Of a stretch of DNA of 10,160 nt, positions 1-6,203 are shown one piece after another. Under the pieces are notes generated by a model. It searched no databases, had not been told where the DNA came from, and was given only the letters and a program-made list of their open reading frames with translations. This stretch comes from an uncultured Ellagibacter sp. (GTDB taxonomy: Bacteria > Actinomycetota > Coriobacteriia > Coriobacteriales > Eggerthellaceae). The position numbers and the translations under genes are program-made. The stretch is taken from the NCBI GenBank assembly GCA_934613165.1, contig CAKTSW010000030.1, forward strand, positions 1 to 10,160. The letters are read 5' to 3'. Each line of letters begins with the position of its first letter. Position 1 is the first letter of the stretch.

Positions 1-546
1 GTATTCGCTTTCGAACAGCCCGTGCGCATCGTCGACCAGGCGCGGCTGGCCGAGCTCGTAAGACAAGGGCGCCGGGTCTCCCGCCTCCTCAGCGGCCTTG
101 AGTTCCTTCTTCGTCGGGCGATACGCGGCGGCGCGGTACGTGTTGAACTCGTCTTTCTTGGTCGGGGCGGTGGCGCTTCCCCATTCAACCAGCTCATCGA
201 GGGCTTCGAGCGCCTCGTCGTTGCTTATGCGGCAGTCGCTCGCGATGTCTTCCATATTCGCCGTGCCCCGACGGTAGAGAGCTGCGAGCACCGGCTCCAA
301 ATGGGGGCTCATCTCGCCCGGTTCCATGCCGCACACCTTCGCGTATCCGCCCAAAGGGACGATGGTTATGCCGAAGCGCGTGCCGGCGCGGGTAAAGCCG
401 ATTCCCGGCCCGGGGAACCCGATCATGAACTCGGTCACGCGGACGCCAAACGCCCGCGCCGCCAAATAGTGCCCCCCTTCGTGGATGAGCACTAAAAAGC
501 CCAGGGCGATCGATACGTACACGATCATCAGGACGATATCCAGCAA
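1..546 (-). CDS. rseP: RseP-type site-2 membrane zinc metalloprotease (M50 family), N-terminal part
   Basis: Intramembrane protease that cleaves membrane-bound anti-sigma factors or signal-peptide remnants. The gene runs off the left edge, so only 182 N-terminal codons are visible. I chose a TTG start at 546-544 because GAAGGAG lies 5 bases upstream; an in-frame ATG at residue 7 is the alternative, without a comparable ribosome site. Residues 4-21 form the first membrane helix, which runs into the zinc motif HEGGH at 22-26 (the HExxH of M50 proteases). The stretch GFPGPG (43-48) and PLGGYAKVCGM (64-74) match the conserved region after the first helix. Residues about 83-130 are an unusual helix-rich segment resembling a winged helix, followed by a charged linker, before the PDZ region expected beyond the edge. 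In related genomes rseP directly follows dxr; here it is separated from it by about 5.6 kb. The family call is secure; the exact physiological substrate cannot be seen. Confidence 0.93.
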   Translation of the reverse strand, partial: MLDIVLMIVYVSIALGFLVLIHEGGHYLAARAFGVRVTEFMIGFPGPGIGFTRAGTRFGITIVPLGGYAKVCGMEPGEMSPHLEPVLAALYRRGTANMEDIASDCRISNDEALEALDELVEWGSATAPTKKDEFNTYRAAAYRPTKKELKAAEEAGDPAPLSYELGQPRLVDDAHGLFESEY

Positions 547-674
547 GGCAGCTCCTTCAAGGGAAAACGGCGCCTCAAGGCCGCAGGGTTCGAACGTAAA
601 AGCCAGCCCCAGTATAGGAAAAGAGCCGCTTCGCCCCCGCCTATTCGGGAAAAACCTACAACGTGAGCACCGCG

Positions 675-694
675 CCGTTGCCATGCCGTTGCCA
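675..694. repeat. 9-bp direct repeat CCGTTGCCA, 11-base period
   Basis: CCGTTGCCA occurs at 675-683 and again at 686-694, separated by TG. The 11-base period is about one helical turn, so two copies would face the same side of the DNA, as tandem regulator half-sites do. It could also be chance in GC-rich sequence. Confidence 0.45.
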
Positions 695-912
695 AGAGGC
701 GCCGCTCCCGGACGCATGGAACGGACAGTGGAAAACCTTGGGGTTGTCCAGGGCTCCTTCGGACAATCGTGTCGAATTCCCGTTGGAAGCGCGTTGGAAT
801 CCGTCGACCCTTGGGCGCTTTCGCCGGGCGTCCCGCTTGAAAACCCGACGCGCACACAGGCGCATCGCGCGCCCTTCCCCGCCAAACCCCATAGGTAGCG
901 TTTGAGCCCCTG

Positions 913-932
913 CGCGGGACCCTTTGCCCGCG
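913..932 (+). other. GC hairpin in the presumed 5' leader of the adhesin mRNA
   Basis: CGCGGG (913-918) pairs perfectly with CCCGCG (927-932) around an 8-base loop. It ends 15 bases before the AAAGGAG ribosome site of the leader ORF. There is no T-run after it, so it is not an intrinsic terminator. It could influence translation start or mRNA stability. No riboswitch family was recognised. Confidence 0.4.
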
Positions 933-959
933 AGCTAAACGATCGAGAAAGGAGCCCAC

Positions 960-1031
960 ATGGAAACCATTGGCACGCATTACCCCCGGGAAGGAGGCTT
1001 GACATGGAAAGCACACGCGCGTCAGGCATGA
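960..1031 (+). CDS. Possible 23-residue leader ORF overlapping the adhesin start
   Basis: An ATG at 960 has a strong ribosome site, AAAGGAG (948-954), 5 bases upstream. It opens a 23-codon frame (METIGTHYPREGG, then LTWKAHARQA) ending in TGA at 1029-1031. The frame is different from the adhesin frame. It spans the adhesin ribosome site (991-997) and the ATG at 1004. Its stop overlaps a further in-frame adhesin ATG (1028-1030) in an ATGA arrangement typical of translational coupling. The peptide itself has no recognisable function; if real, its role is probably regulatory. It could also be a decayed remnant of an earlier start site. Existence as a translated ORF is an inference from the ribosome site and the overlap. 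Confidence 0.35.
   Translation: METIGTHYPREGGLTWKAHARQA
991..997 (+). promoter_or_regulatory. Ribosome binding site deciding the adhesin start
   Basis: AAGGAGG lies 6 bases before the ATG at 1004. This selects 1004 over the upstream in-frame TTG at 902, which has no good site, and over the ATG at 1028, whose upstream bases show no Shine-Dalgarno match. The surrounding bases (GAAGGAGG then ACATGGAAA) closely resemble the leader ORF start region 44 bases upstream. Confidence 0.8.
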
Positions 1032-4000
1032 ACACACCTTCCCTCAAGACGAAAATCGCCCGGATCGCGTTGGCCGCGCTACTCGCAATCGGCATCGTTC
1101 CCGCCTGCACGTTCGCGCAGGCAGACGCCGCCGCAAACGGCAGCGCAGCCATCGAGTACATCCCCGAAGACGCCTTCACCCCGGAGGGGTTCAATTGGGG
1201 AATCAACTTCACTGACGTCCACGTCGTCAAGGGGTTCAGCGAGGAGTCGAACATCGCGCAGTTCTACCCGCGCGACTACGATGAGCTCGCGCAACCCGGC
1301 GATCCGGGGTTCGCGGCGCGCATCGGCAGATCGACCCCGAAGGGGAGTTTCGCGCTCCGCTACACCGGGGCCACGCACAAAGGCGACGTCGTCGACGCCG
1401 TCGTCACGCTCACCGACTGGAACTACGTCGAGCCCATCATGTCGAACGGGGCAACCGGGTGGGACGAGTACTACGAGCGCATCGATTACGACACTTTTCA
1501 ACCCGGCGTTTTCGCGAACGCCAACTATCAGCGCCAGGGTTCCCTCATCGAGAACTTCAACTTCTATACGGTGGGGCTCACCGACCTTGTCGTGAACGTC
1601 GAGTTCTTCTATTCCGGCACGAACGACCCTTACGAGATAAAGGGGCACGCAACGTGCATCGACCTCGACGTCGGCCAGAAATTCGGGTTCGGCGGCGCGG
1701 TCACGCTCGCGCAGGTTGTCGCGGAGAACGACTTTCTCTCGATCGACAGCGACAAACGGCTCGTCACCTCGCCGAACTACCCATGCGGGGGCGTCGACGA
1801 CCCGTACGGCGCGATCAGCGCCGACCCGAACGACCCGTTGTACAAACTCGGGCTCGTGGGCGCCTATTTCGACACCACGGGGCAGCGACGCGGTACGCCC
1901 TGCGAGCTCACGTTCGTGACGAGCTGGACGGGCATCGATTCGACGGCGCAGTCCTTCTTCGCCATGACGAACGAGTTCCTCACCGTGCCGAACCCCAAAG
2001 ATGACATCACCGACATCGGCAAGCTCAAGCTCACGAAGACGGCAGACAAGACCGAGGGCGTCTCCTTAGGGGACGTCGTCACCTACACCGTCGACGTTCC
2101 CGTGCACGAACGGGGCGTGACCTGCAGAAATGGTTACTCGTACACCGATTTCGAAATCGTCGACGTCCTGCCTGGCGAAATGCGCTACGTCGACGGGTCA
2201 GGATACCTCACCGACGACGAGGGAAGGCTCATCGAGGGCGCGGGCGAAGTCGTCTACGAAGGCCACGGAGACGCCGCAACCACCGAGAACACGGTGAAGT
2301 TCGAGTTCGCGCGCGACTACCTCGCCCAGTCCATGCGCATGCAGGGCGAGCATTACCGCTTCGTCTTCAAGGCCGTTTTAACCGAGTACCCCGCCGACGG
2401 GTCGCTTTCCGTGTCGAACCGCGCATATGCCCACGTGAACAGCAGCGGCGCGTACCTGAGCAACTCGGTCGAGACGAGCCTCGTCCCGCCGAAATGGCAC
2501 GTCGACAAGACGGCCGACGCCTACGAATACGAGGTCGGCGACGTGATCGGGTTCACGTCGGTCTTCACGCAGACCGAGAAGACCGCGCAGTGCCGCGAGG
2601 CGGTGTTTTCCGACAACCTCCCCGAAGGCATGCAGCTTATCCCCGAAACCGTTCAGGCGACGGGTATCAAGAATCTGCCCGAGCCGAGCATCAACGAGAA
2701 CCGCTGGAGCTATTCCCTCGACAAGTTCGACTACGGCGACACGTTGACCGTCACGTACCAGGCGATAGCCCTGCAGTCAGGAAACGGGGTTGAGCAGGTG
2801 AACCTTTCGGCGGCCCACGCCAACAATTGCATGGACGAAAACGACCCGGCCGAAGTCTGGACGAACACCGCGAAGCTCGACGTGCGAAAAAGCGCCGACT
2901 ACTACGAGCATTACGTGGGCGCGTCCGACGTGGATGCCGGCTACGTCGAGTACACGGTCGTAGTCGAGAACACGAAGGAGGGCACAATCGCGAACAACGT
3001 CGTGATACGCGACGCAAGCCTTCCCGAGGGGATGAAGATCGGGAAGACGAATGCGGACGACCTCGCACTCGACATCAGCAGCGTCCCCGATACGGTAGCC
3101 TACCCGACGGCAGGAAGCGACCGCGTGCACGGCGAAACGGAAACGCGCGCCGTAGCATGCAGCGTCGTCCCCGATGGGACAGGGTTTTCCGCCACCATCA
3201 ACCACTTGCCTGCTAACACCCCTGTGACGATCGTCTATCGATGCTACCCCGAGGATTCGGTTGCCGGGTGGGAAATCGAGAACACGGCCGCCGTTACCGC
3301 CGACAACGCGCTCTCGGAAGACGACACCGCCCTTGTTTGGGTGAACCAGCCAATGCTCGACGTCGAGAAAACGGCCTCGCTTTCCCAGTACACCGTCGGC
3401 GACTTCGTCACGTACCACATCAAGGCGACGAACAAGACGCCCGGAACGCTCGGCCGCAACCTCGTCATCTCCGACCTGCTGCACACCGAAGGAGTCGAAT
3501 TGCAACGCGACAGCATAAAGATCTGGGATTCGAACGGCAACGACATCACCGAGTCGTGCGATATCCGCACGAACAGGAACAAGCCGAGCTTCATCATCGA
3601 GACGCACAAGAACCTGGTAAACGATGCGGACACCCGAACGACCTGGAGTTTCGAAGAGCAGGAAACCTCCGGTAACAACCCTCTGGGCGCCACGGGTGAA
3701 ACCGCCGTGTACGTCGACTACACCGTCGCCATCGCCGACGCATCGCTTGCGGGCAAGACCGTCGACAACACCGCCCTCGCCGTGGTCGACGAGCCGAACA
3801 CCAAAACGACCGACGACGAAAGCGTCGCCGTGAAGGGGGCGAAGCTCCGCATTCAGAAACGCTCTGACAAGGCAACTTACGAAATCGGCGACACCGCTCG
3901 CTACGAGCTTTCCGTCACGCAAACGCGAGAAGACGTAACGGCTCACAACGTCGTCCTCTCCGACTCCTTCGAAGACGCTACCTGCGCGAGAATCGACATC

Positions 4001-5656
4001 GACAGCATCCGCTTGCTCGACGGCGAAGGAACCGAAACGGAGCCGAGGTCCATCGCGCCCCAAACCGACGACGAGGACCGCATTGTCGGATTCTCCTTGG
4101 AAACAGGGCTCGACCTCTCCGATGAGGAAACGCTCACCGTCGTCTACGACGCCACGATGACCGAAGAAAACGAGAGCGTGGAAAACCGCGCGCAGACATC
4201 AGCCGACGACGCGGCAGGAGATTCGACCCGCCACGACGTCGCCGTGACCGGTAAGCGGGCCGCAGCGATTCTCGAGAAGAAAGCGGAACCGGGCACGATC
4301 AGCGTCGGCGATCCCGTTTCCTATACCGTTACCGCAACGGTGACCGAAGGAAAGGCATGCAACGCCGTCGTCTCCGACAAGAGCCTCCCCGACGGGATGG
4401 CCCTCGACCTCAACAGCATTTCGGCCGAAGTGAACGGCGACGCGCTCGACCCCGCCTCCCTCGGCATCTCGGGCAACGGGTTCTCGATCGACCTCGGAGC
4501 CTTATCCGAAGGCGACACCGCGAAAGTGACGTTCACGGCGGTGGCCCGCGACCAGTCGCTCGCAGGGAAGCGAGTCGTCAACAACGCCGTTCTTTCCTCC
4601 CCCGACCTCGAGAGCGACCTCATGGCGCAGGCGATCGTCGAAGTGGAAAAAGACAAGGAGGGCCCCGAGCCTTCCGCAACCATCGAGAAGAAGGCGTCGG
4701 TGGAAACCGCCACCGAAGGCGACACCATCACCTACGCCATCAGCGTCGACGCGGGAGACGCCGATTTGGAAGACGTGTACGTCGAAGACGCGGGCATGCC
4801 CAATGGCACCTCCATCGACTACGGAACCTTCGTCTTGACGATAGACGGCAAAGCCTCGCCGGCGGTGTTCGATCGAAAGGACGCGAACTCGTTTTCGCTC
4901 TCGCTCGGCCGCGTGCCGGCGAATTCGCAGATAGTAATCGAATACGAGGCGACCGTCGAGGACGCATCGCTTATCGGGGACAAGATCGAAAACTCGGCGA
5001 CCTTGGTTTCCCGCAGCCTTGCGGACAGCTCGCACGCCAAGGCGGAAGTCGTCGTCGCGACGGCGCCTCCCACGAAAACGGATGCCGTCATAACCAAGTC
5101 GGTCGATAGGGAAACCGCACACGTTAAGGACACGCTCGCTTTCGAAATCGAGGTGAAAGCCGTTGGCGGCCCCTTGGAGAACGTCTCGATCAGCGACACG
5201 AAGATGCCCGACGGGGCGCCCATTGACTTCGGAAGCATCTCCGCCGAAGTAGACGGCGTACGAATCGATGCCCCGATCGAAAGCGACGGCAACGCATTCT
5301 CCGCAGCCATCGGGACCTTGAACGAAGGAGGCACCGCCACGATATCGTTCGAAGCTTCCCTTGAAGACGAATCGCTTGCGGGGACGAAGTTCTCGAACCG
5401 CGCGACGCTTTCAAGTCCGAGCCTCGAAGACGACAGGCTCGCCCACGCCGTCGTATCGGTCGAAGCCGAAGCCGACCCCGACCAGCCTGCTTCCGATCAG
5501 GGGCCTGGCGCCGAAACGAAAGGCACGTTGGGAAAGACGGGGGACGCGGTTTTGAGCACAGCGCTGAAAGCGCTGCCCGTCGTCGCGGCCCTTGCGATCG
5601 CCGCAACAGCCCTGGCGCTCGCGAAACGCGCCTCGCTCAAGCGGCGACGTTTCTAG
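1004..5656 (+). CDS. Large secreted, sortase-type surface adhesin with eight D2/DUF11-like repeats
   Basis: A 1550-residue cell-surface protein, likely anchored to the wall and used for attachment. Residues 1-40 are a signal peptide: basic n-region, hydrophobic core about 21-34, cleavage likely after AQA (38-40). Residues 41-340 form an N-terminal domain with motifs such as FALRYTGATHKGDVVDA, resembling the beta-rich ligand-binding heads of isopeptide-type fimbrial adhesins. Eight repeats start near residues 341, 498, 625, 785, 948, 1088, 1225 and 1361. Each opens with a Lys (345, 502, 629, 789, 952, 1092, 1229, 1365), has a mid-domain Asp in an SD-x-LPEGM-like motif, and ends with an Asn (472, 600, 760, 922, 1061, 1193, 1330, 1465). 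This fits D2-type Lys-Asn isopeptide domains. A Pro/Glu-rich linker leads to LGKTGD (1509-1514), a membrane helix about 1517-1539 and a basic tail. It is transcribed against its housekeeping neighbours. The surface-protein call is firm; ligand and isopeptide bonds are inferred. Confidence 0.9.
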   Translation: MESTRASGMNTPSLKTKIARIALAALLAIGIVPACTFAQADAAANGSAAIEYIPEDAFTPEGFNWGINFTDVHVVKGFSEESNIAQFYPRDYDELAQPGDPGFAARIGRSTPKGSFALRYTGATHKGDVVDAVVTLTDWNYVEPIMSNGATGWDEYYERIDYDTFQPGVFANANYQRQGSLIENFNFYTVGLTDLVVNVEFFYSGTNDPYEIKGHATCIDLDVGQKFGFGGAVTLAQVVAENDFLSIDSDKRLVTSPNYPCGGVDDPYGAISADPNDPLYKLGLVGAYFDTTGQRRGTPCELTFVTSWTGIDSTAQSFFAMTNEFLTVPNPKDDITDIGKLKLTKTADKTEGVSLGDVVTYTVDVPVHERGVTCRNGYSYTDFEIVDVLPGEMRYVDGSGYLTDDEGRLIEGAGEVVYEGHGDAATTENTVKFEFARDYLAQSMRMQGEHYRFVFKAVLTEYPADGSLSVSNRAYAHVNSSGAYLSNSVETSLVPPKWHVDKTADAYEYEVGDVIGFTSVFTQTEKTAQCREAVFSDNLPEGMQLIPETVQATGIKNLPEPSINENRWSYSLDKFDYGDTLTVTYQAIALQSGNGVEQVNLSAAHANNCMDENDPAEVWTNTAKLDVRKSADYYEHYVGASDVDAGYVEYTVVVENTKEGTIANNVVIRDASLPEGMKIGKTNADDLALDISSVPDTVAYPTAGSDRVHGETETRAVACSVVPDGTGFSATINHLPANTPVTIVYRCYPEDSVAGWEIENTAAVTADNALSEDDTALVWVNQPMLDVEKTASLSQYTVGDFVTYHIKATNKTPGTLGRNLVISDLLHTEGVELQRDSIKIWDSNGNDITESCDIRTNRNKPSFIIETHKNLVNDADTRTTWSFEEQETSGNNPLGATGETAVYVDYTVAIADASLAGKTVDNTALAVVDEPNTKTTDDESVAVKGAKLRIQKRSDKATYEIGDTARYELSVTQTREDVTAHNVVLSDSFEDATCARIDIDSIRLLDGEGTETEPRSIAPQTDDEDRIVGFSLETGLDLSDEETLTVVYDATMTEENESVENRAQTSADDAAGDSTRHDVAVTGKRAAAILEKKAEPGTISVGDPVSYTVTATVTEGKACNAVVSDKSLPDGMALDLNSISAEVNGDALDPASLGISGNGFSIDLGALSEGDTAKVTFTAVARDQSLAGKRVVNNAVLSSPDLESDLMAQAIVEVEKDKEGPEPSATIEKKASVETATEGDTITYAISVDAGDADLEDVYVEDAGMPNGTSIDYGTFVLTIDGKASPAVFDRKDANSFSLSLGRVPANSQIVIEYEATVEDASLIGDKIENSATLVSRSLADSSHAKAEVVVATAPPTKTDAVITKSVDRETAHVKDTLAFEIEVKAVGGPLENVSISDTKMPDGAPIDFGSISAEVDGVRIDAPIESDGNAFSAAIGTLNEGGTATISFEASLEDESLAGTKFSNRATLSSPSLEDDRLAHAVVSVEAEADPDQPASDQGPGAETKGTLGKTGDAVLSTALKALPVVAALAIAATALALAKRASLKRRRF
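2024..5464 (+). repeat. Eight tandem D2/DUF11-like domain repeats within the adhesin
   Basis: The repeats are about 157, 127, 160, 163, 140, 137, 136 and 127 residues long. They are diverged in sequence but keep the order Lys, GD-x(2)-x-Y, SD, PEG and N-x-A. Repeats 6-8 are the most alike: their Lys-Asn distances are 101, 101 and 100 residues and they share a SLAGK-like segment (SLIGD in repeat 7) before the Asn. The first five vary far more (98 to 133 residues), pointing to a younger stalk near the cell and older or more specialised modules outward. Confidence 0.8.
5528..5653 (+). other. C-terminal cell wall sorting signal, LGKTG variant
   Basis: The last 42 residues of the adhesin show the three-part sorting layout: LGKTGD at 1509-1514, a hydrophobic stretch rich in Ala, Leu and Val (about 1517-1539), and a basic tail KRASLKRRRF. 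The canonical LPxTG proline is replaced by glycine. The layout is clear; whether a housekeeping or dedicated sortase reads it is not visible here. Confidence 0.75.
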
Positions 5657-5668
5657 GTTCCGCGAACA

Positions 5669-5705
5669 GCAATGCCTCCTTGCGAAAGCGAGGCGGCTTT
5701 ATTGC
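5669..5705 (+). terminator. Probable terminator after the adhesin
   Basis: GCCTC (5674-5678) pairs with GAGGC (5689-5693) and is followed by GGCTTTATT. An outer pairing GCAAT (5669-5673) with ATTGC (5701-5705) can extend it. It begins 12 bases after the adhesin stop. The T-run is short, so termination strength is uncertain. Confidence 0.5.
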
Positions 5706-5729
5706 AAGGTTTCTTATTATTCTCGTTCC

Positions 5730-5758
5730 TTGTTCCGGTTTTATACGGTACCTTATAA
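5730..5758 (+). promoter_or_regulatory. Sigma-70-type promoter of the RHH gene
   Basis: TTGTTC (5730-5735) and TTATAA (5753-5758) are separated by exactly 17 bases in an AT-rich island within GC-rich DNA. Transcription would start near 5765, giving a 5' leader of only about 15 bases that is nearly all ribosome site. This is the best promoter match I find in the window. Confidence 0.65.
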
Positions 5759-5759
5759 A
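5740..5759. promoter_or_regulatory. 20-bp near-perfect palindrome, probable operator
   Basis: TTTATA, C, GGTACC, T, TATAAA: 18 of 20 positions are palindromic, with one mismatched pair flanking the central GGTACC. It covers the whole -10 element and part of the spacer of the RHH promoter, so a bound protein would block RNA polymerase. RHH proteins bind as dimers or tetramers to such symmetric sites and often repress their own genes; self-regulation is the natural inference. Confidence 0.6.
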
Positions 5760-5780
5760 GATACAGGAAAGGGGCGGGTA

Positions 5781-6083
5781 ATGGAGAAGTATCGGCTGAT
5801 AAACGGGTTCATCGTCCCCGCCGAGGTCGCCGGATGGGCAGACGAACCGAAAGGCACTGGTTGGGACGGCTGCGTCGAAAGCCAGCAGCCCGGGCGCCCC
5901 CGTTTGTCAGGAGAACCGAATTCCAACCTCTCGTTCAAGTGCCCCGAATCGAACGCAAGGCTGATCGCATACGCGGCGAAGATAAGCGGAACGGGAAAGT
6001 CGGCGTTCATGCGCGATGCCGTCCTCGAAAAGGCAGCCCGGGTCATTTCGATGCATCGGGCAAAGGAATCCTCCTGCGGCTAG
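5781..6083 (+). CDS. Small ribbon-helix-helix (CopG/Arc-like) DNA-binding protein, possible orphan antitoxin
   Basis: A 100-residue protein. The ATG at 5781 is preceded by the purine-rich site AGGAAAGGGG (5765-5774). The N-terminal 37 residues (with GWADEPKGTGWDG at 18-30) are of unknown role. GRPRL (38-42) is the kind of basic lead-in often seen before RHH domains. A short strand about 48-54 (SNLSFKC) is followed by two helices, about 56-69 and 73-89 (with the segment SAFMRDAVLEKA), fitting the RHH fold and recalling CopG or DUF1778-type antitoxins. No toxin gene, such as a GNAT, RelE or PIN gene, lies next to it: upstream is the adhesin, downstream the convergent dxr. A palindrome over its promoter suggests autorepression. 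It may also control the adhesin. The fold call is fairly likely; function and target are inferred. Confidence 0.7.
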   Translation: MEKYRLINGFIVPAEVAGWADEPKGTGWDGCVESQQPGRPRLSGEPNSNLSFKCPESNARLIAYAAKISGTGKSAFMRDAVLEKAARVISMHRAKESSCG

Positions 6084-6161
6084 CGAAAACTCAAACTCAA
6101 GACACCGTCCAACGATCCCTTCGCCCCTTTCCAAGCGCCGCCGAAGACGCCTCGCCCATCC

Positions 6162-6194
6162 CCCGGCGCCGCCCTAATCGAGGGCGGCGCCGGG
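6162..6194. terminator. Strong bidirectional hairpin between the RHH gene and dxr
   Basis: A perfect 14-bp stem (6162-6175 with 6181-6194) closes a 5-base loop AATCG. It lies 78 bases after the RHH stop and 9 bases after the dxr stop, between convergent genes. Neither side has a T-run, so it may act as a GC-rich roadblock, a Rho-assisted terminator or an mRNA 3'-end protector rather than a standard intrinsic terminator. Confidence 0.65.
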
Positions 6195-6203
6195 ACTGCA
6201 GCC

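Larger units (their letters stand above)
547..959. promoter_or_regulatory. Divergent non-coding region between rseP and the adhesin gene
   Basis: About 410 bases with no believable gene: the open frames here give low-complexity Arg/Pro-rich translations without recognisable motifs or ribosome sites. It must hold the promoter of rseP (leftward) and of the adhesin (rightward). Leftward, TATACT (616-611, minus strand) is a good -10 but has no clear -35. Rightward, the best I find is TTGGGG (738-743) with GACAAT (762-767), 18 bases apart, which is weak. An inverted repeat TTGTCC (744-749) / GGACAA (761-766) overlaps that weak promoter. A direct repeat and a GC-rich hairpin are listed separately. 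Promoter positions are guesses; the absence of genes is more certain. Confidence 0.6.

Noticed and set aside
22..495. 157-codon open frame on the plus strand inside rseP
   Set aside because: Antisense to rseP, which has a clear HEGGH motif and conserved residues; the plus-strand product is low-complexity.
850..960. Riboswitch in the adhesin leader
   Set aside because: There is a GC hairpin, but I could not match the conserved core of any known riboswitch class.
902..1003. Upstream extension of the adhesin frame to a TTG at 902
   Set aside because: It would put 34 hydrophilic residues before the signal peptide and lacks a ribosome site; the ATG at 1004 has AAGGAGG.
528..1037. 169-codon open frame on the minus strand across the divergent region
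   Set aside because: Its translation is Arg/Gly/Pro-rich without motifs. It overlaps the start of rseP in another frame and the adhesin start, and it has no good ribosome site. It is typical of chance frames in GC-rich DNA.
2777..4063. 428-codon open frame antisense to the adhesin
   Set aside because: Long only because GC-rich codons rarely form stops on the opposite strand. The translation is Val/Arg/Gly-rich with no domain, and the sense strand has clear repeats.
5592..5780. Upstream extension of the RHH frame into the adhesin end
   Set aside because: It would cross the terminator and promoter; the ATG at 5781 follows a purine-rich ribosome site and a clear promoter.
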